This document shows positions 44,236 through 53,544 of a stretch of 64,000 bases of DNA, one piece after another. Source of the DNA: an uncultured Lachnospiraceae bacterium (GTDB lineage Bacteria > Bacillota > Clostridia > Lachnospirales > Lachnospiraceae); the NCBI GenBank assembly GCA_910576895.1, contig CAJTJZ010000003.1, forward strand, positions 67,222 through 131,221. Reading direction: 5' to 3'. The position numbers and the translations under genes are program-made. The notes beneath the pieces were generated by a model. The model was not told the origin of the DNA. It made no database searches and saw nothing but the letters and a program-made list of their open reading frames with translations. How positions within the stretch are numbered: position 1 is the first letter of the stretch; each line of letters opens with the position of its first letter.

Positions 44236-45498
44236 ATGCAAAGTATAGAAAAAAAACGTATCTTTTTATCATCGCCTCATATGAGCGATACTCATATGGA
44301 AAAATATTATATTGAGGATGCTTTTCAGAAAAATTTTATTGCTCCGCTTGGGGAAAATGTAACAGCTTTTGAACAAGAATTTTCGAAAAAAGTGGAAGTA
44401 GTTGATGCGGCAGCATTAAGTGCAGGAACGGCAGCAATTCATATGGCAATTAAATTATTAAATATTGGCAAAGGGGATATTGTTTTTTGTCCTACCTTAA
44501 CATTTAGTGCAACAGTAAATCCTATTTGTTATGAAAATGCAGTTCCTGTCTTTATTGATAGTGATAAAGAAACTTGGAATATAGATCCTATAGCACTGAA
44601 ACGGGGATTTGAAAAATATCAGGCACTTGGAAAACTTCCTAAAGCTGTTATTGTTGTTCATCTTTATGGCAAAGCAGCAAATCTTGATGAAATTCTTCCA
44701 ATTTGCAGAAACTATGATGTTCCAGTTATTGAGGATGCTGCAGAAAGCCTTGGTACAATTTATACAGGAAATATTACAGAAGGAAAGCCAAGGTATACAG
44801 GAACTTTTGGTGACTATGGTATTTATTCTTTTAATGGAAATAAGATTATTACAACTTCTGGCGGTGGTATGCTTGTTTGTAATTTGGCGGATAAGGAACA
44901 AGCAAGGGAAAAACTTGCAAAAGTACGGTTTTGGTCTACTCAATCAAGAGAACCTTATCGATATTATCAGCATAAAGAGATTGGATATAATTATCGAATG
45001 AGCAATATTATTGCGGGGATTGGACGAGGACAGCTTACCGTTTTAGAGGAACGCATAAAACAAAAACAAGCAATTTATCAATATTATCAAAAGGCGTTAA
45101 ATACACAGACAGAAGATGCTATTTTAACAATGATGCCTATTACAGAAAAAGAAAACAGCAATTGTTGGTTAAGTTGTGCCCTATTAAAAAAGGAATGCAA
45201 GATAAAACCATTAGATATTATAGAAACACTAGAAAAGGAAAATATTGAAAGCCGTCATATTTGGAAGCCACTTCATTTACAGCCTGTTTTTAAGGAATGT
45301 GATTTTATTTCTGTAAATAAGGATGGGGAATTAGTTGGAAAAGAACAACTTTCTATTATGGATTCGGAAACAGGAGCAGATACTAGTATAGCAGGAGATA
45401 TTTTTTACCGGGGTATTTGTTTGCCAAGCGATACAAAAAATACATTAGAAGATATGGAAAGAATTTGTGATATTCTTCAAGGAATATTAAAGAAATAG
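44236..45498 (+). CDS. DegT/DnrJ/EryC1/StrS-family aminotransferase
   Basis: 420 residues, PLP-dependent sugar aminotransferase fold. The N-terminal LSSPHMSDTHMEKYYIEDAF and FIAPLGENVTAFEQEF match PglE/FdtB-like enzymes; the cofactor Lys lies in YSFNGNKIITTSGGGM (about residue 211), and EDAAESLGTIY binds the cofactor. The family aminates 4-keto or 3-keto nucleotide sugars with glutamate as donor, for example UDP-4-keto sugars on the path to bacillosamine. No dehydratase or acetyltransferase lies in this cluster, so those must be encoded elsewhere if the pathway is complete. Confidence 0.88.
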   Translation: MQSIEKKRIFLSSPHMSDTHMEKYYIEDAFQKNFIAPLGENVTAFEQEFSKKVEVVDAAALSAGTAAIHMAIKLLNIGKGDIVFCPTLTFSATVNPICYENAVPVFIDSDKETWNIDPIALKRGFEKYQALGKLPKAVIVVHLYGKAANLDEILPICRNYDVPVIEDAAESLGTIYTGNITEGKPRYTGTFGDYGIYSFNGNKIITTSGGGMLVCNLADKEQAREKLAKVRFWSTQSREPYRYYQHKEIGYNYRMSNIIAGIGRGQLTVLEERIKQKQAIYQYYQKALNTQTEDAILTMMPITEKENSNCWLSCALLKKECKIKPLDIIETLEKENIESRHIWKPLHLQPVFKECDFISVNKDGELVGKEQLSIMDSETGADTSIAGDIFYRGICLPSDTKNTLEDMERICDILQGILKK

Positions 45499-45549
45499 AT
45501 AGTTATAGAATTGAAATTATAGTACAGCAAATTTAGATGAGGGGTAAAT

Positions 45550-46473
45550 ATGAGAAAACATGCATATCTTTTTACTGTTCATGGAAATTTACAAGTGTTA
45601 AAAGTTATGATAGCTTTAATTGATGATCTAAGAAATGATATCTTTATTTTAATAGATAAGAAATCAACAAAAGACTTTAAAGAAGCAGTTGAAAAATTAA
45701 AATGTCAGTATTCTAGGATAGTGATAGTTCCATCAATAAAAATTTATTGGGCAGGGGTATCATTAATTTATGCACAATTATTATTATTACAGGCAGCACT
45801 AAAAAAGTCCAGAGATTATGAATATCTTCATTATATAAATGGTGCAGATCTTCCACTAAAAAATCAACAAAAAATACATGAGTTTTTTCATAAGAATTTT
45901 GGAAAGCAGTTTGTAGAATATAATCCAAATTTGTATGAATTTGCAAAATACAAAGTTTATTATTATCATTTTTTTGTAGATAATCGTTTTTTTCGAAAAA
46001 ATAAAATTGTAAAAATATGGAATCATGGTTGTGCGAGAATTCAAAAAAGTTTGCATTTAAAACGGAGAGAAGATAAGATTTATGCAGGTTCTGCATTATA
46101 TTCCATTACTTCCGATTGTGCAAGTTATCTTTTGAAAAATGCAAAAAGAATTTTACAGGAATACAGATTTACATTAGCAGCAGATGAAGTATGGATACAA
46201 ACAGAATTGATGAAATCTCCCTATAAAAAACAAATATATCGTTTTGAAGAAAGTTGTTATGGCAATGTAAGATATATTCTTTGGGATAGGAAACGAAAAA
46301 ATCATAATTCACCCTATACATTTACAAATAAGGATTTTTATGAATTAAAACAGATAGCAGAAACTACAGAACTTTGTTTTGCACGAAAATTTGAGGAACA
46401 AGAAGATATGGAAATTGTATATAAAATAGAAAAGATGATTCAGGAGAGTGATGGATATGGGGAAAATAAATAA
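45550..46473 (+). CDS. Core-2/I-branching-type glycosyltransferase (GT14)
   Basis: 307 residues with GGGG-type ribosome site. HAYLFTVHGNLQVLKVMIALID, FILIDKKS, YLHYINGADLPLKNQ and AADEVWIQTEL are the pattern of GT14 (beta-1,6-N-acetylglucosaminyltransferase-like) enzymes found in bacterial capsule and glycoprotein loci. No membrane helix. It probably transfers a sugar from a UDP-donor to the growing lipid-linked glycan begun by the next gene product. Its end overlaps the next gene by 23 bases. Confidence 0.8.
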   Translation: MRKHAYLFTVHGNLQVLKVMIALIDDLRNDIFILIDKKSTKDFKEAVEKLKCQYSRIVIVPSIKIYWAGVSLIYAQLLLLQAALKKSRDYEYLHYINGADLPLKNQQKIHEFFHKNFGKQFVEYNPNLYEFAKYKVYYYHFFVDNRFFRKNKIVKIWNHGCARIQKSLHLKRREDKIYAGSALYSITSDCASYLLKNAKRILQEYRFTLAADEVWIQTELMKSPYKKQIYRFEESCYGNVRYILWDRKRKNHNSPYTFTNKDFYELKQIAETTELCFARKFEEQEDMEIVYKIEKMIQESDGYGENK

Positions 46474-47149
46474 AAATGATAAAAGGTCTAGAATTAAACA
46501 AAAAAAGGGGAAAATGCCAATAAGACATAAACAGCATTTTTATGAAAAATATATCAAACGTCCTCAAGATTTTTGTCTTTCTCTTGGTGCTATTGTAATT
46601 TTAAGTCCTGTTATGGCTATAACGGCAGTATTAGTGCGGACAAAGTTGGGAACACCTGTTTTATTTTGCCAAGAGCGTCCCGGCAAAGATGGAAAGATTT
46701 TTAAGATGTATAAATTTCGTACTATGACAGATGCAAAAGATAAACATGGAAATCTACTATCTGATGAAGAACGTTTAACAGAATTTGGAAAAAAACTTCG
46801 TACAACTTCTTTAGATGAATTGCCAGAATTATTTAATATTTTAAAAGGTGATATGGCAATTGTAGGACCAAGACCTTTGTTAGTGCAATATTTACCTCTT
46901 TATAATGAATATCAAAAACGCCGTCACGAGGTAAGACCGGGATTTACAGGATTAGCACAGGTAAATGGAAGAAATGCAATTTCTTGGGAACAAAAATTTG
47001 ATTATGATATAGCTTATGTAGATTCTATTTGTTTTAAAAAAGATTGGGAAATTATTTTTAAGACGATAAAAACAGTATTAAAACATGAGGGAATTTCCAG
47101 TAAAACTTCGGCGACTATGGAAGCATTTACTGGGACTACATCAATTTAA
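46451..47149 (+). CDS. Phosphoglycosyl transferase (PglC/WcaJ-like initiator)
   Basis: 232 residues; ATG 46451 or 46457, both just after AGGAG. One re-entrant membrane helix (FCLSLGAIVILSPVMAITAVLV), then the monotopic PGT core: PVLFCQERPGKDGKIFKMYKFRTM, LDELPELFNILKGDMAIVGPRPLL and RPGFTGLAQVNGRN. The Asp-Glu pair of SLDELPE is the catalytic dyad. Such enzymes move phospho-sugar from a UDP-sugar to undecaprenyl phosphate, the first membrane step of a surface glycan. With the DegT aminotransferase a UDP-diamino or amino sugar substrate is plausible. Confidence 0.9.
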   Translation: MDMGKINKNDKRSRIKQKKGKMPIRHKQHFYEKYIKRPQDFCLSLGAIVILSPVMAITAVLVRTKLGTPVLFCQERPGKDGKIFKMYKFRTMTDAKDKHGNLLSDEERLTEFGKKLRTTSLDELPELFNILKGDMAIVGPRPLLVQYLPLYNEYQKRRHEVRPGFTGLAQVNGRNAISWEQKFDYDIAYVDSICFKKDWEIIFKTIKTVLKHEGISSKTSATMEAFTGTTSI

Positions 47150-47260
47150 CTTTTAATATATGGAAATATTTTCTAAAATAATGATAATATAATAAATATA
47201 ATTAATATAATTTTTATAAAATGATTTAGAAACTATTGAAAAAGCAGAGGAGGAAGACTT

Positions 47261-48913
47261 GTGGCAGCAGAGAAAGAGATAAATATAAAGAAAGAAATAA
47301 AGATTCTTTTTACTAGTGTAGGACGTAGAGTAGAATTAATGCAGGCATTTAAAAATGCAGCTAGTCATTTAGGAGTTTCTCTAAAGCTTTATGGAGCAGA
47401 TATTACAGGAGATGCACCAGCACTTTTTTATTGTGATAAGGCTTGTAAGGTTTGCAGAATTAAGGAGCAGGAGTATATTCCACAGCTTCTTAAAATTTGT
47501 AGAGAAGAGAGAATAGATTTATTAATACCAACCATTGATACCGATCTTCTTATATTATCGCAAAAAAAAGCGGTTTTTGAACAAATAGGTACAAAAGTAT
47601 TGATTAGTGATCAAGATAAAATTGCACTTTGTCGTGATAAGCGGTTTACAGCAGATTTTTATATTTCTTGTGGTGTTAATTCCCCAAAACCTGTTGATAA
47701 TGTAGAAAATTATCAAGGGGGATTTCCAGCTTTTATTAAACCAAAAGATGGAAGTTCTAGTATTGATGCTTATCGTGCTGATACATTAGAAGAATTAAAA
47801 GCACTTTCACAAAGAGTAAAAGACTATATTATTCAACCATTTATCGATGGAAGAGAATATACAATTGATATTCTTTGTGATTTTTCTGGGAATCCAATTT
47901 ATATAACACCAAGAGAGCGATTAGCAGTACGCAGTGGCGAAGTTTTAAAGACAAGGATTACAAGAGATGATAGAATGATAGAGGAAAGCCTTAAGGTAAT
48001 AAAAGGATTTTATCCATGTGGGCCAATTACACTACAATTAATTAGAGAGAAAACAACAGGAATTGATTATTTTATTGAAATTAATCCGCGTTTTGGCGGA
48101 GGTGCACCATTATCTATGATGGCAGGGGCAGATGCAGCACTTGCAATTCTTCAGCTTATTTTGGGAGAAATTGTGCCTTATCAAAAAGAAGCGGCACAGG
48201 ATGGACTTATTTATTCAAGATTTGATCAATGTATTTGTATCAATCAAATGGAACAACAGGATAAGAAAATAATAAATACAAGGAGAATTCTATCTTTAGA
48301 GGAAGTTAATGATTATATTGAAGATATAGAAGCGATTATACTTGATCTTGATGATACGTTATATAATGAAGAAGATTATATACGCAGTGGATATAAGGAA
48401 ATAGCACAACGATATCCAGAATTACCAAAAGCACAAGAAGAACTTTGGATGCATTTTATAGAAGGAAAACCAGCAATTGATCTTTTCTTGAAAAATCATA
48501 ATTTAGAACAGGAAAAAGAACAATGCCTGCAATGTTATCGTAGTCATATGCCAAGAATTACTTTGTCAGAAAAGAATCGGGAGCTTTTAAGACAATGGCA
48601 TAATATGGGGAAAAAACTTGGAATTATTACAGATGGGCGACCTATAGGACAACGAAATAAAATTGCAGCACTTCATTTAGAAGAATGGATAGATGAAATC
48701 ATTGTAACAGATGAACTTGCAGGTAGTTGTGGAGATATAATGAAATTTAGAAAACCAGCAAAATTAGCATTTCAGGTAATGCAAATGCGATTAGATATTC
48801 CCTATGAAAAAATGATTTATATTGGAGATAATCAGCAGAAAGATTTTCAAGCACCAGAAGAACTTCATATGAAATATCTTTGGTTTCAAAATGAGAAAGG
48901 GTTATATCAATGA
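47261..48913 (+). CDS. ATP-grasp / HAD-hydrolase fusion protein
   Basis: 550 residues from GTG 47261, with GAGGAGG ahead. The N-terminal ~330 residues are an ATP-grasp ligase of the CarB/PylC-like type (KILFTSVGRRVELMQAF, FPAFIKPKDGSSSIDAY, IEINPRFGGGAP). From about residue 355 a HAD domain follows (AIILDLDDTLYNEEDY, GIITDGRPIGQRNK, MIYIGDNQQKDFQAP). ATP-grasp enzymes join a carboxylate to an amine or thiol via acyl phosphate; the HAD part would remove a phosphate. In this cluster the pair may modify an amino sugar with an amino acid. That function is inferred from context only. Confidence 0.85.
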   Translation: MAAEKEINIKKEIKILFTSVGRRVELMQAFKNAASHLGVSLKLYGADITGDAPALFYCDKACKVCRIKEQEYIPQLLKICREERIDLLIPTIDTDLLILSQKKAVFEQIGTKVLISDQDKIALCRDKRFTADFYISCGVNSPKPVDNVENYQGGFPAFIKPKDGSSSIDAYRADTLEELKALSQRVKDYIIQPFIDGREYTIDILCDFSGNPIYITPRERLAVRSGEVLKTRITRDDRMIEESLKVIKGFYPCGPITLQLIREKTTGIDYFIEINPRFGGGAPLSMMAGADAALAILQLILGEIVPYQKEAAQDGLIYSRFDQCICINQMEQQDKKIINTRRILSLEEVNDYIEDIEAIILDLDDTLYNEEDYIRSGYKEIAQRYPELPKAQEELWMHFIEGKPAIDLFLKNHNLEQEKEQCLQCYRSHMPRITLSEKNRELLRQWHNMGKKLGIITDGRPIGQRNKIAALHLEEWIDEIIVTDELAGSCGDIMKFRKPAKLAFQVMQMRLDIPYEKMIYIGDNQQKDFQAPEELHMKYLWFQNEKGLYQ

Positions 48914-49388
48914 CAGAAAATGAAAAAAATAAATTATACTGGCGGTCGAAAAACCTGACCGCCCAGTATAAATTGATGCACACGACCGCATAAGGCAGGT
49001 CATGCCCGAATGGGCACGACAAAAAGTAAGCCACTTCGTGGCTGCGGTCGGTGTGAACTCACGAATGAAAAATGGAAAACTTTTTCATTCGTGAGTATAA
49101 CTAAGGAATCAGCCGTCTAGTTTTCCAGACAGTTCTTTCTGATGTTTGGGTAATCCTGTTAATTTCATTTTGCTTTGTCAGGCTAATATAAAGACTTCCG
49201 ACAAATTGTGAACGATACAGATACCCAGAGTCCAGAAAGAACCTTCCAGACTGGGGCGGCTATTTCTGTGTTTTTCTATGATAAAATCCTATCGTATATC
49301 CAATTCCAAAGCAAGTACTACATAGTGCCAGCAATGCCAATAGCAGTCATTTCTTTATAAGTTTTAATATACCTTTCATTATGAACTC
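48914..49388. other. Palindrome-rich intergenic region
   Basis: No intact gene. Three strong inverted repeats stand in a row: 48935-48970 (TATACTGGCGGTC arm), 48978-49053 (GACCGCA / TGCGGTC closing two smaller hairpins, TGCCC-GAA-TGGGCA and AGCCAC-TTC-GTGGCT) and 49057-49096 (CTCACGAATGAAAAA arm, 15 bp perfect). The minus strand from about 49256 to 49101 keeps a start-less open frame with a helix-turn-helix-like stretch (NEINRITQTSERTVWKTRR), perhaps a mobile-element remnant. Confidence 0.6.
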
Positions 49389-49565
49389 TTATGTATTGGA
49401 AATTGCCCTTCTACGTTTGTGTTTTTCAATCACTACCACCATCTTCTTACTTTTTTGAATACTTTTCTGCAATTCTGCTTCATCAGCTTTATGATTTGGA
49501 TCTGGTGCAACTATTTCCAAAGGTTCAAAGCCATATACCAAATCATTCAAAGATACCTTTTCCAT
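49389..49565 (-). CDS. Small uncharacterised protein (58 aa)
   Basis: Minus strand, ATG at 49565 with GAGGT eight bases ahead and an extended -10 promoter upstream (TGGTATAAT at about 49620-49612). The product begins MEKVSLNDLVYGFEPLEIVA and ends in a basic stretch (EKHKRRRAISNT). No membrane helix, signal or known motif. The expression signals support a real gene or a recent remnant of one. Confidence 0.45.
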   Translation of the reverse strand: MEKVSLNDLVYGFEPLEIVAPDPNHKADEAELQKSIQKSKKMVVVIEKHKRRRAISNT

Positions 49566-49571
49566 AATCAA

Positions 49572-49929
49572 TACCTCGATTTCTACCGATCTTTATTATC
49601 TGTTCACTTGTATTATACCAGAAAACTATCCAGATTGCACTCTGTTTTTGTTTTTATGGTTATTTATATTCCCTAATATGGCAAAGAAAACAATCATAAG
49701 AATATCTTCTAACCAATGTTTGATATAGGAAGGATATCGGTAATTTGGTACTGTATCTTTATTTTTTTTGATTTTTGCATGAAATATCGTTCTATTCTAT
49801 GGAATTTGGTGAAATAGCATTTTTTGAAATACTTTTTGTAATGTTTTCAGTCAGAGAGTGAACAAATGTCAGCATAAATAGATGTGCAAGTAGTAAGAAA
49901 AAGTAAAATGAACAAATGTGCAAACAATG
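49572..49929. other. Intergenic, nothing recognised
   Basis: Apart from the minus-strand promoter of the small gene, these bases show no gene, stable hairpin or repeat that I can support. They are AT-rich and run into the regulator remnant. Confidence 0.5.
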
Positions 49930-50293
49930 AGAATATGTTGAAAACAAGAAAAGACTATGTTATGATAATTTAACAAGTGTAGGATCGATTGCTTATAAAT
50001 CGTGGAGTAATTATTTAAGTGGAAAAACATTGGAAATATTGGCAGAAAAAGGTGTTGTAGGACACATTGGCGGTCATTTTTTTGATATTCAGGGAAAAAA
50101 ATCGGGAACAACACTTGCAGAAAGAATGATTGGTGTAGATATAGAGGATTTAAAAAAATGCAAGGAAACCATTTGCATTGCTTTAGGAGAAGAAAAGTCG
50201 GAAGCAGTTTTAGGAGCTGTTAGAGGGGGCTATATAAAAACTTTAATTATAGATGATAAATGTGCAGAAAAAATGATAAAATATATGGAATAA
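49930..50293 (+). pseudogene. SorC/DeoR-type sugar regulator, 5'-truncated
   Basis: An open frame from about 49930 to the stop at 50293 encodes DNLTSVGSIAYKSWSNYLSG ... EKGVVGHIGGHFFDIQGKK ... EAVLGAVRGGYIKTLIIDDKCAEKM. This is the C-terminal half of the SorC sugar-binding domain (GAVGDICGRFFD-like motif, then IGVALG-like and KAxAILGALRGGYI-like motifs). The helix-turn-helix and first half of the effector domain are missing and no start signals precede it. In intact form it would repress a sugar operon such as the glycosidase that follows. Confidence 0.75.
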
Positions 50294-50321
50294 CTTGTTA
50301 TAAAAAGGAGAGAAATATAAT

Positions 50322-52331
50322 ATGAATTTTTTTGAAGTAATAGATAATTGCCTATTTTTTCGATATGATGGAGAACTTGTAATGTTAATGCCTTGGGGAA
50401 AGGATAGTTTGCGAGTACGTTCTTCTATCTTATCAGAGATAAAAGAGGGGGAAATTGCTTTACAGAAACCGCAGAATATTTTAGATAATGATATTGTGAT
50501 TACAATCATTGACGAACGTCATGCTAGTATAAGAAATGGACATATCACAGCAGAATTATTTGTGCAGGAATGGGGAAATTCTCTGCAAATTACATATCGA
50601 AATCAAAAGAAGGAAATATTACTGCGTGAAATTGCAAATGGAGGTGCATTAATGAAAAAAGCAAGAAAATATAAAGCACTTCCTAGCGGTAATTTTCGTC
50701 TAACAGTTACTTTTGAATCAAATCCAGAAGAAAAAATTTATGGAATGGGTGGCTATCAACAGGAGATATTAAATCTGAAAGGCTGTAATTTAGAATTAGC
50801 ACATAGAAATTCACAGGTCAGTATTCCATTTTATATTTCTAGTCTTGGTTATGGTTTTTTATGGCATAATGCTTCCATTGGAGAAGTTCATTTTGGACTC
50901 AATACAACAGAGTGGATTGCAGAAGCATCACAGGGAATGGATTATTGGATTACAGCAGGAGAAACACCAGAACAGATAGAAGAACAGTATGCAGCTTGTA
51001 CAGGAACAGTTCCTATGATGCCAGAATATGGGCTGGGATTTTGGCAATGTAAACTTCGTTATTATAATCAAGAACAAGTTCTTTCCGTTGCAAGAGAATA
51101 TAAAAAGCGGCAAATTCCAATTGATGTGATTGTAATTGATTATTATCATTGGAAGAGGTGCGGTGATTTTTGTTTTGATAAGGAATATTTTCAAGAACCA
51201 GAGGCAATGGTAAAGGAACTTCATGATATGGGAATAGAAACTATGGTATCTATCTGGCCGCAAGTAGATTGGAGAAGTGAAAATTATGAAGAAATGAAAC
51301 AGCAGGGACTTTTGGTAAAAAGTAATGCTGGAATTGATGTACAGATGATATTTCATGGAAATAATGTATTTATGGATGCAACAAATCCAAGAACAAGAAA
51401 GTATGTTTGGGAGAAATGTAAAAAAAATTATGCCGATCTTGGAATCAACTTATTTTGGCTTGATGAAGCAGAACCTGAGTTTACTACTTATGATTATGAT
51501 ATGTATCGCTATTATGCTGGTAGTGTTGCAGAAATTGGAAATATTTATCCAAGAGAATATTCCAGATTATTTTTTGAAGGGCAGCAGGCAAAGGGACAAA
51601 AGGAAATTGTGAATCTAGTGCGATGTGCTTGGGTGGGCAGTCAAAAATATGGTGCTTTAGTATGGTCAGGGGATATTTGGTCTAGTTATGAAGACTTTCG
51701 GAAGCAAATCTGTGTTGGACTTCATATGGGATTATGTGGGATTCCATGGTGGACTACCGATATTGGCGGCTTTCATGGTGGGGATATTCATAATAAAGAT
51801 TTTATTACTCTGTTGCTTCGATGGTTTCAATTTGGTACATTTTGTCCTGTTATGCGGCTGCATGGTTTAAGAATGCCCGGAAAGCCAATTATAAATCAAG
51901 CAGGGGAAGAAAGGGAATGGACAGGTGCTGATAATGAGGTATGGAGTTATGGAGAAGAAGCTTACAATATTATGGTAAAATTTATTCATATTCGAGAAAA
52001 AATGCGAGATTATACGAGAATGTTGATGAAGCAGGCACATGAAAAAGGAACTCCAGTTATGCGTACCATGTTTTATGAATTTCCACAAGATAAGACTTGC
52101 TGGGATTTAAAAGATCAATATATGTATGGACCAGATATTTTAGTCGCTCCTATTTGTTACGAAAAGGCAGAAAGCCGCAAAGTCTATTTACCAGAAGGAA
52201 TTGTATGGATAAATGCAAGAGATGGAAAAGCATATAAAGGCAGGGCATGGTATGAAGTTTCAGCTCCTATGGATACAATCCCTATCTTTTTAAGAGAGGG
52301 ACATCAAGAGTATTTAATTTATGAAATTTAG
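50322..52331 (+). CDS. Glycoside hydrolase family 31 enzyme
   Basis: 669 residues, ATG 50322 with AAAGGAGAG ahead, no signal peptide, so intracellular. The GH31 barrel is clear: MPEYGLGFWQCKLRYYNQEQVLSVAREYKKR, IDVIVIDYYHW, METMVSIWPQVDW-like strand, the nucleophile region INLFWLDEAEPE, GALVWSGDIWSSYEDF with the acid/base Asp, and PWWTTDIGGFHGG. The family hydrolyses alpha-glucosides or alpha-xylosides with retention. The WLDEAEPE form is shared with bacterial alpha-xylosidase/glucosidase-like members; substrate is not determined. Confidence 0.9.
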   Translation: MNFFEVIDNCLFFRYDGELVMLMPWGKDSLRVRSSILSEIKEGEIALQKPQNILDNDIVITIIDERHASIRNGHITAELFVQEWGNSLQITYRNQKKEILLREIANGGALMKKARKYKALPSGNFRLTVTFESNPEEKIYGMGGYQQEILNLKGCNLELAHRNSQVSIPFYISSLGYGFLWHNASIGEVHFGLNTTEWIAEASQGMDYWITAGETPEQIEEQYAACTGTVPMMPEYGLGFWQCKLRYYNQEQVLSVAREYKKRQIPIDVIVIDYYHWKRCGDFCFDKEYFQEPEAMVKELHDMGIETMVSIWPQVDWRSENYEEMKQQGLLVKSNAGIDVQMIFHGNNVFMDATNPRTRKYVWEKCKKNYADLGINLFWLDEAEPEFTTYDYDMYRYYAGSVAEIGNIYPREYSRLFFEGQQAKGQKEIVNLVRCAWVGSQKYGALVWSGDIWSSYEDFRKQICVGLHMGLCGIPWWTTDIGGFHGGDIHNKDFITLLLRWFQFGTFCPVMRLHGLRMPGKPIINQAGEEREWTGADNEVWSYGEEAYNIMVKFIHIREKMRDYTRMLMKQAHEKGTPVMRTMFYEFPQDKTCWDLKDQYMYGPDILVAPICYEKAESRKVYLPEGIVWINARDGKAYKGRAWYEVSAPMDTIPIFLREGHQEYLIYEI

Positions 52332-52359
52332 ATATTAGTATTAAAATTAATTTAGAAAT

Positions 52360-52408
52360 TAATATTAGATGATAAATATGCAGAAAAAAATGATTAAATG
52401 TATAGAAG
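52360..52408 (+). repeat. Degenerate copy of regulator 3' end flanking GH31 gene
   Basis: About 48 bases match 50244-50290, the end of the SorC-type remnant, at roughly 85 percent (shared core AGATGATAAAT-TGCAGAAAAAA). The two copies lie on either side of the GH31 gene in the same orientation. Confidence 0.7.
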
Positions 52409-52466
52409 GATAAAGAAAAGAAAGGAGTTTTGATTATTAAGAAAATATAGAGGAAGGAAAAGTAGT

Positions 52467-53351
52467 ATGCTGATTGAGAAGCTGGAGCAAGGAATAAATT
52501 TTACAAATCATGAAAAGGAAGTTGCACAATATATTTTAGAGAATTTAGATAAAGTTCCCGGAATGTCTTCTACGGAGCTTGCTAAGTATTCTTTTACCAG
52601 TAAGGCAACAGTAGTGCGATTAAGCCAAAAGTTGGGTCTTTCTGGATATCAGGAATTACGATTAAAGCTTGTGGAGGAAATGAATCAAAAAAATAGATTA
52701 TCTCAAATGCTAAAAAGTGAACCAATACATGATAAAAGTACCTATACAGAAATTATTCATACACTTCCAATTCTTTATGATAAAGCAATAACAAATACTC
52801 GTATTTCATTGAATAAAAATAGTATGAATAAGATTAAACATATGTTGTTAAGAACAGAATGTATTGATATTTATGGTGCTGGAATTAGTTATATTTTGGC
52901 ACAATCGGCAGCGTTTAAGTTTGCTACATTAGGGATAGAAAGCTCAGCTTATGAGAGTATAAATGGACATTATTTGGCAGCAAGAAAAAATAAAAAAACG
53001 GTTACTTTTTTGATTAGCTTCACTGGTGCAAATCGAACAATGATTCGAGCCGCTAAATATTTAAAGAAAGCAACAAATAATTATATAGTGGGAATTGTAG
53101 GACCACATAATGAAGTGATTCAAAAATGGTGTCATGAGATTGTAGAAATTCCAAATAGGGATTCTTTAGTAAGTCTTGATGTGATTACTTCTTTTTTGGC
53201 AGCAACTTATGTAATGGATATTTTTTTCTCATTACTTTTATCAGAACATTATAATGAACATGCAAAATCTTCATTGGAAATGCTGTTACATAGTAATTTA
53301 CTTCTGGATAAGACAGGAACTGATAAAGAAAGAGAAGATGAAAGTTTTTAA
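52467..53351 (+). CDS. RpiR/MurR-family transcriptional regulator
   Basis: 294 residues. N-terminal HTH_6 (MSSTELAKYSFTSKATVVRLSQKLGLSGYQELR, residues 30-62) and a C-terminal SIS sugar-phosphate-binding domain (DIYGAGISYILAQSAAFKFATLG, FLISFTGANRTMIRAAKYLK, residues about 125-260). Members sense sugar phosphates and control the adjacent sugar genes. It lies between GH31 and the PTS operon and probably regulates the latter, whose inducer would be a phospho-beta-glucoside or glucose phosphate. Confidence 0.9.
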   Translation: MLIEKLEQGINFTNHEKEVAQYILENLDKVPGMSSTELAKYSFTSKATVVRLSQKLGLSGYQELRLKLVEEMNQKNRLSQMLKSEPIHDKSTYTEIIHTLPILYDKAITNTRISLNKNSMNKIKHMLLRTECIDIYGAGISYILAQSAAFKFATLGIESSAYESINGHYLAARKNKKTVTFLISFTGANRTMIRAAKYLKKATNNYIVGIVGPHNEVIQKWCHEIVEIPNRDSLVSLDVITSFLAATYVMDIFFSLLLSEHYNEHAKSSLEMLLHSNLLLDKTGTDKEREDESF

Positions 53352-53396
53352 ATAGAATAGAATAATAAAGTTTGAAAAAAGAATAAACGGAAAGAT

Positions 53397-53431
53397 TGAA
53401 CCGCTGTTGCAAAAACAGCGGTAATTTTTTA
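53397..53431 (+). terminator. Terminator of RpiR gene
   Basis: CCGCTGTT-GCAA-AAACAGCGG stem followed by TAATTTTTT. Confidence 0.88.
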
Positions 53432-53470
53432 CTGTTTTTTGGAACAATGAACCGATTACTTTAAAAAATA

Positions 53471-53499
53471 TTGAGAGAGCAAATTTGGTATGATATAGT
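53471..53499 (+). promoter_or_regulatory. Promoter of PTS/6-phospho-beta-glucosidase operon
   Basis: TTGAGA (53471-53476) and TATAGT (53494-53499) at 17 bases. No antiterminator hairpin of the BglG type is visible in the short leader, which fits control by the RpiR protein instead. Confidence 0.7.
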
Positions 53500-53544
53500 T
53501 GAAACAACAAAAAGAATTACGATAAAATTAAGGAGGAAAAACAT

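Noticed and set aside
48935..49096. Palindromes considered as integron attC sites
   Set aside because: No integron integrase and no R/L box pattern (GTTRRRY ends) visible; arms are too perfect for attC.
49101..49256. Minus-strand frame with a helix-turn-helix-like stretch
   Set aside because: No start codon or ribosome site and interrupted upstream by a stop; noted only as a possible remnant inside the intergenic entry.
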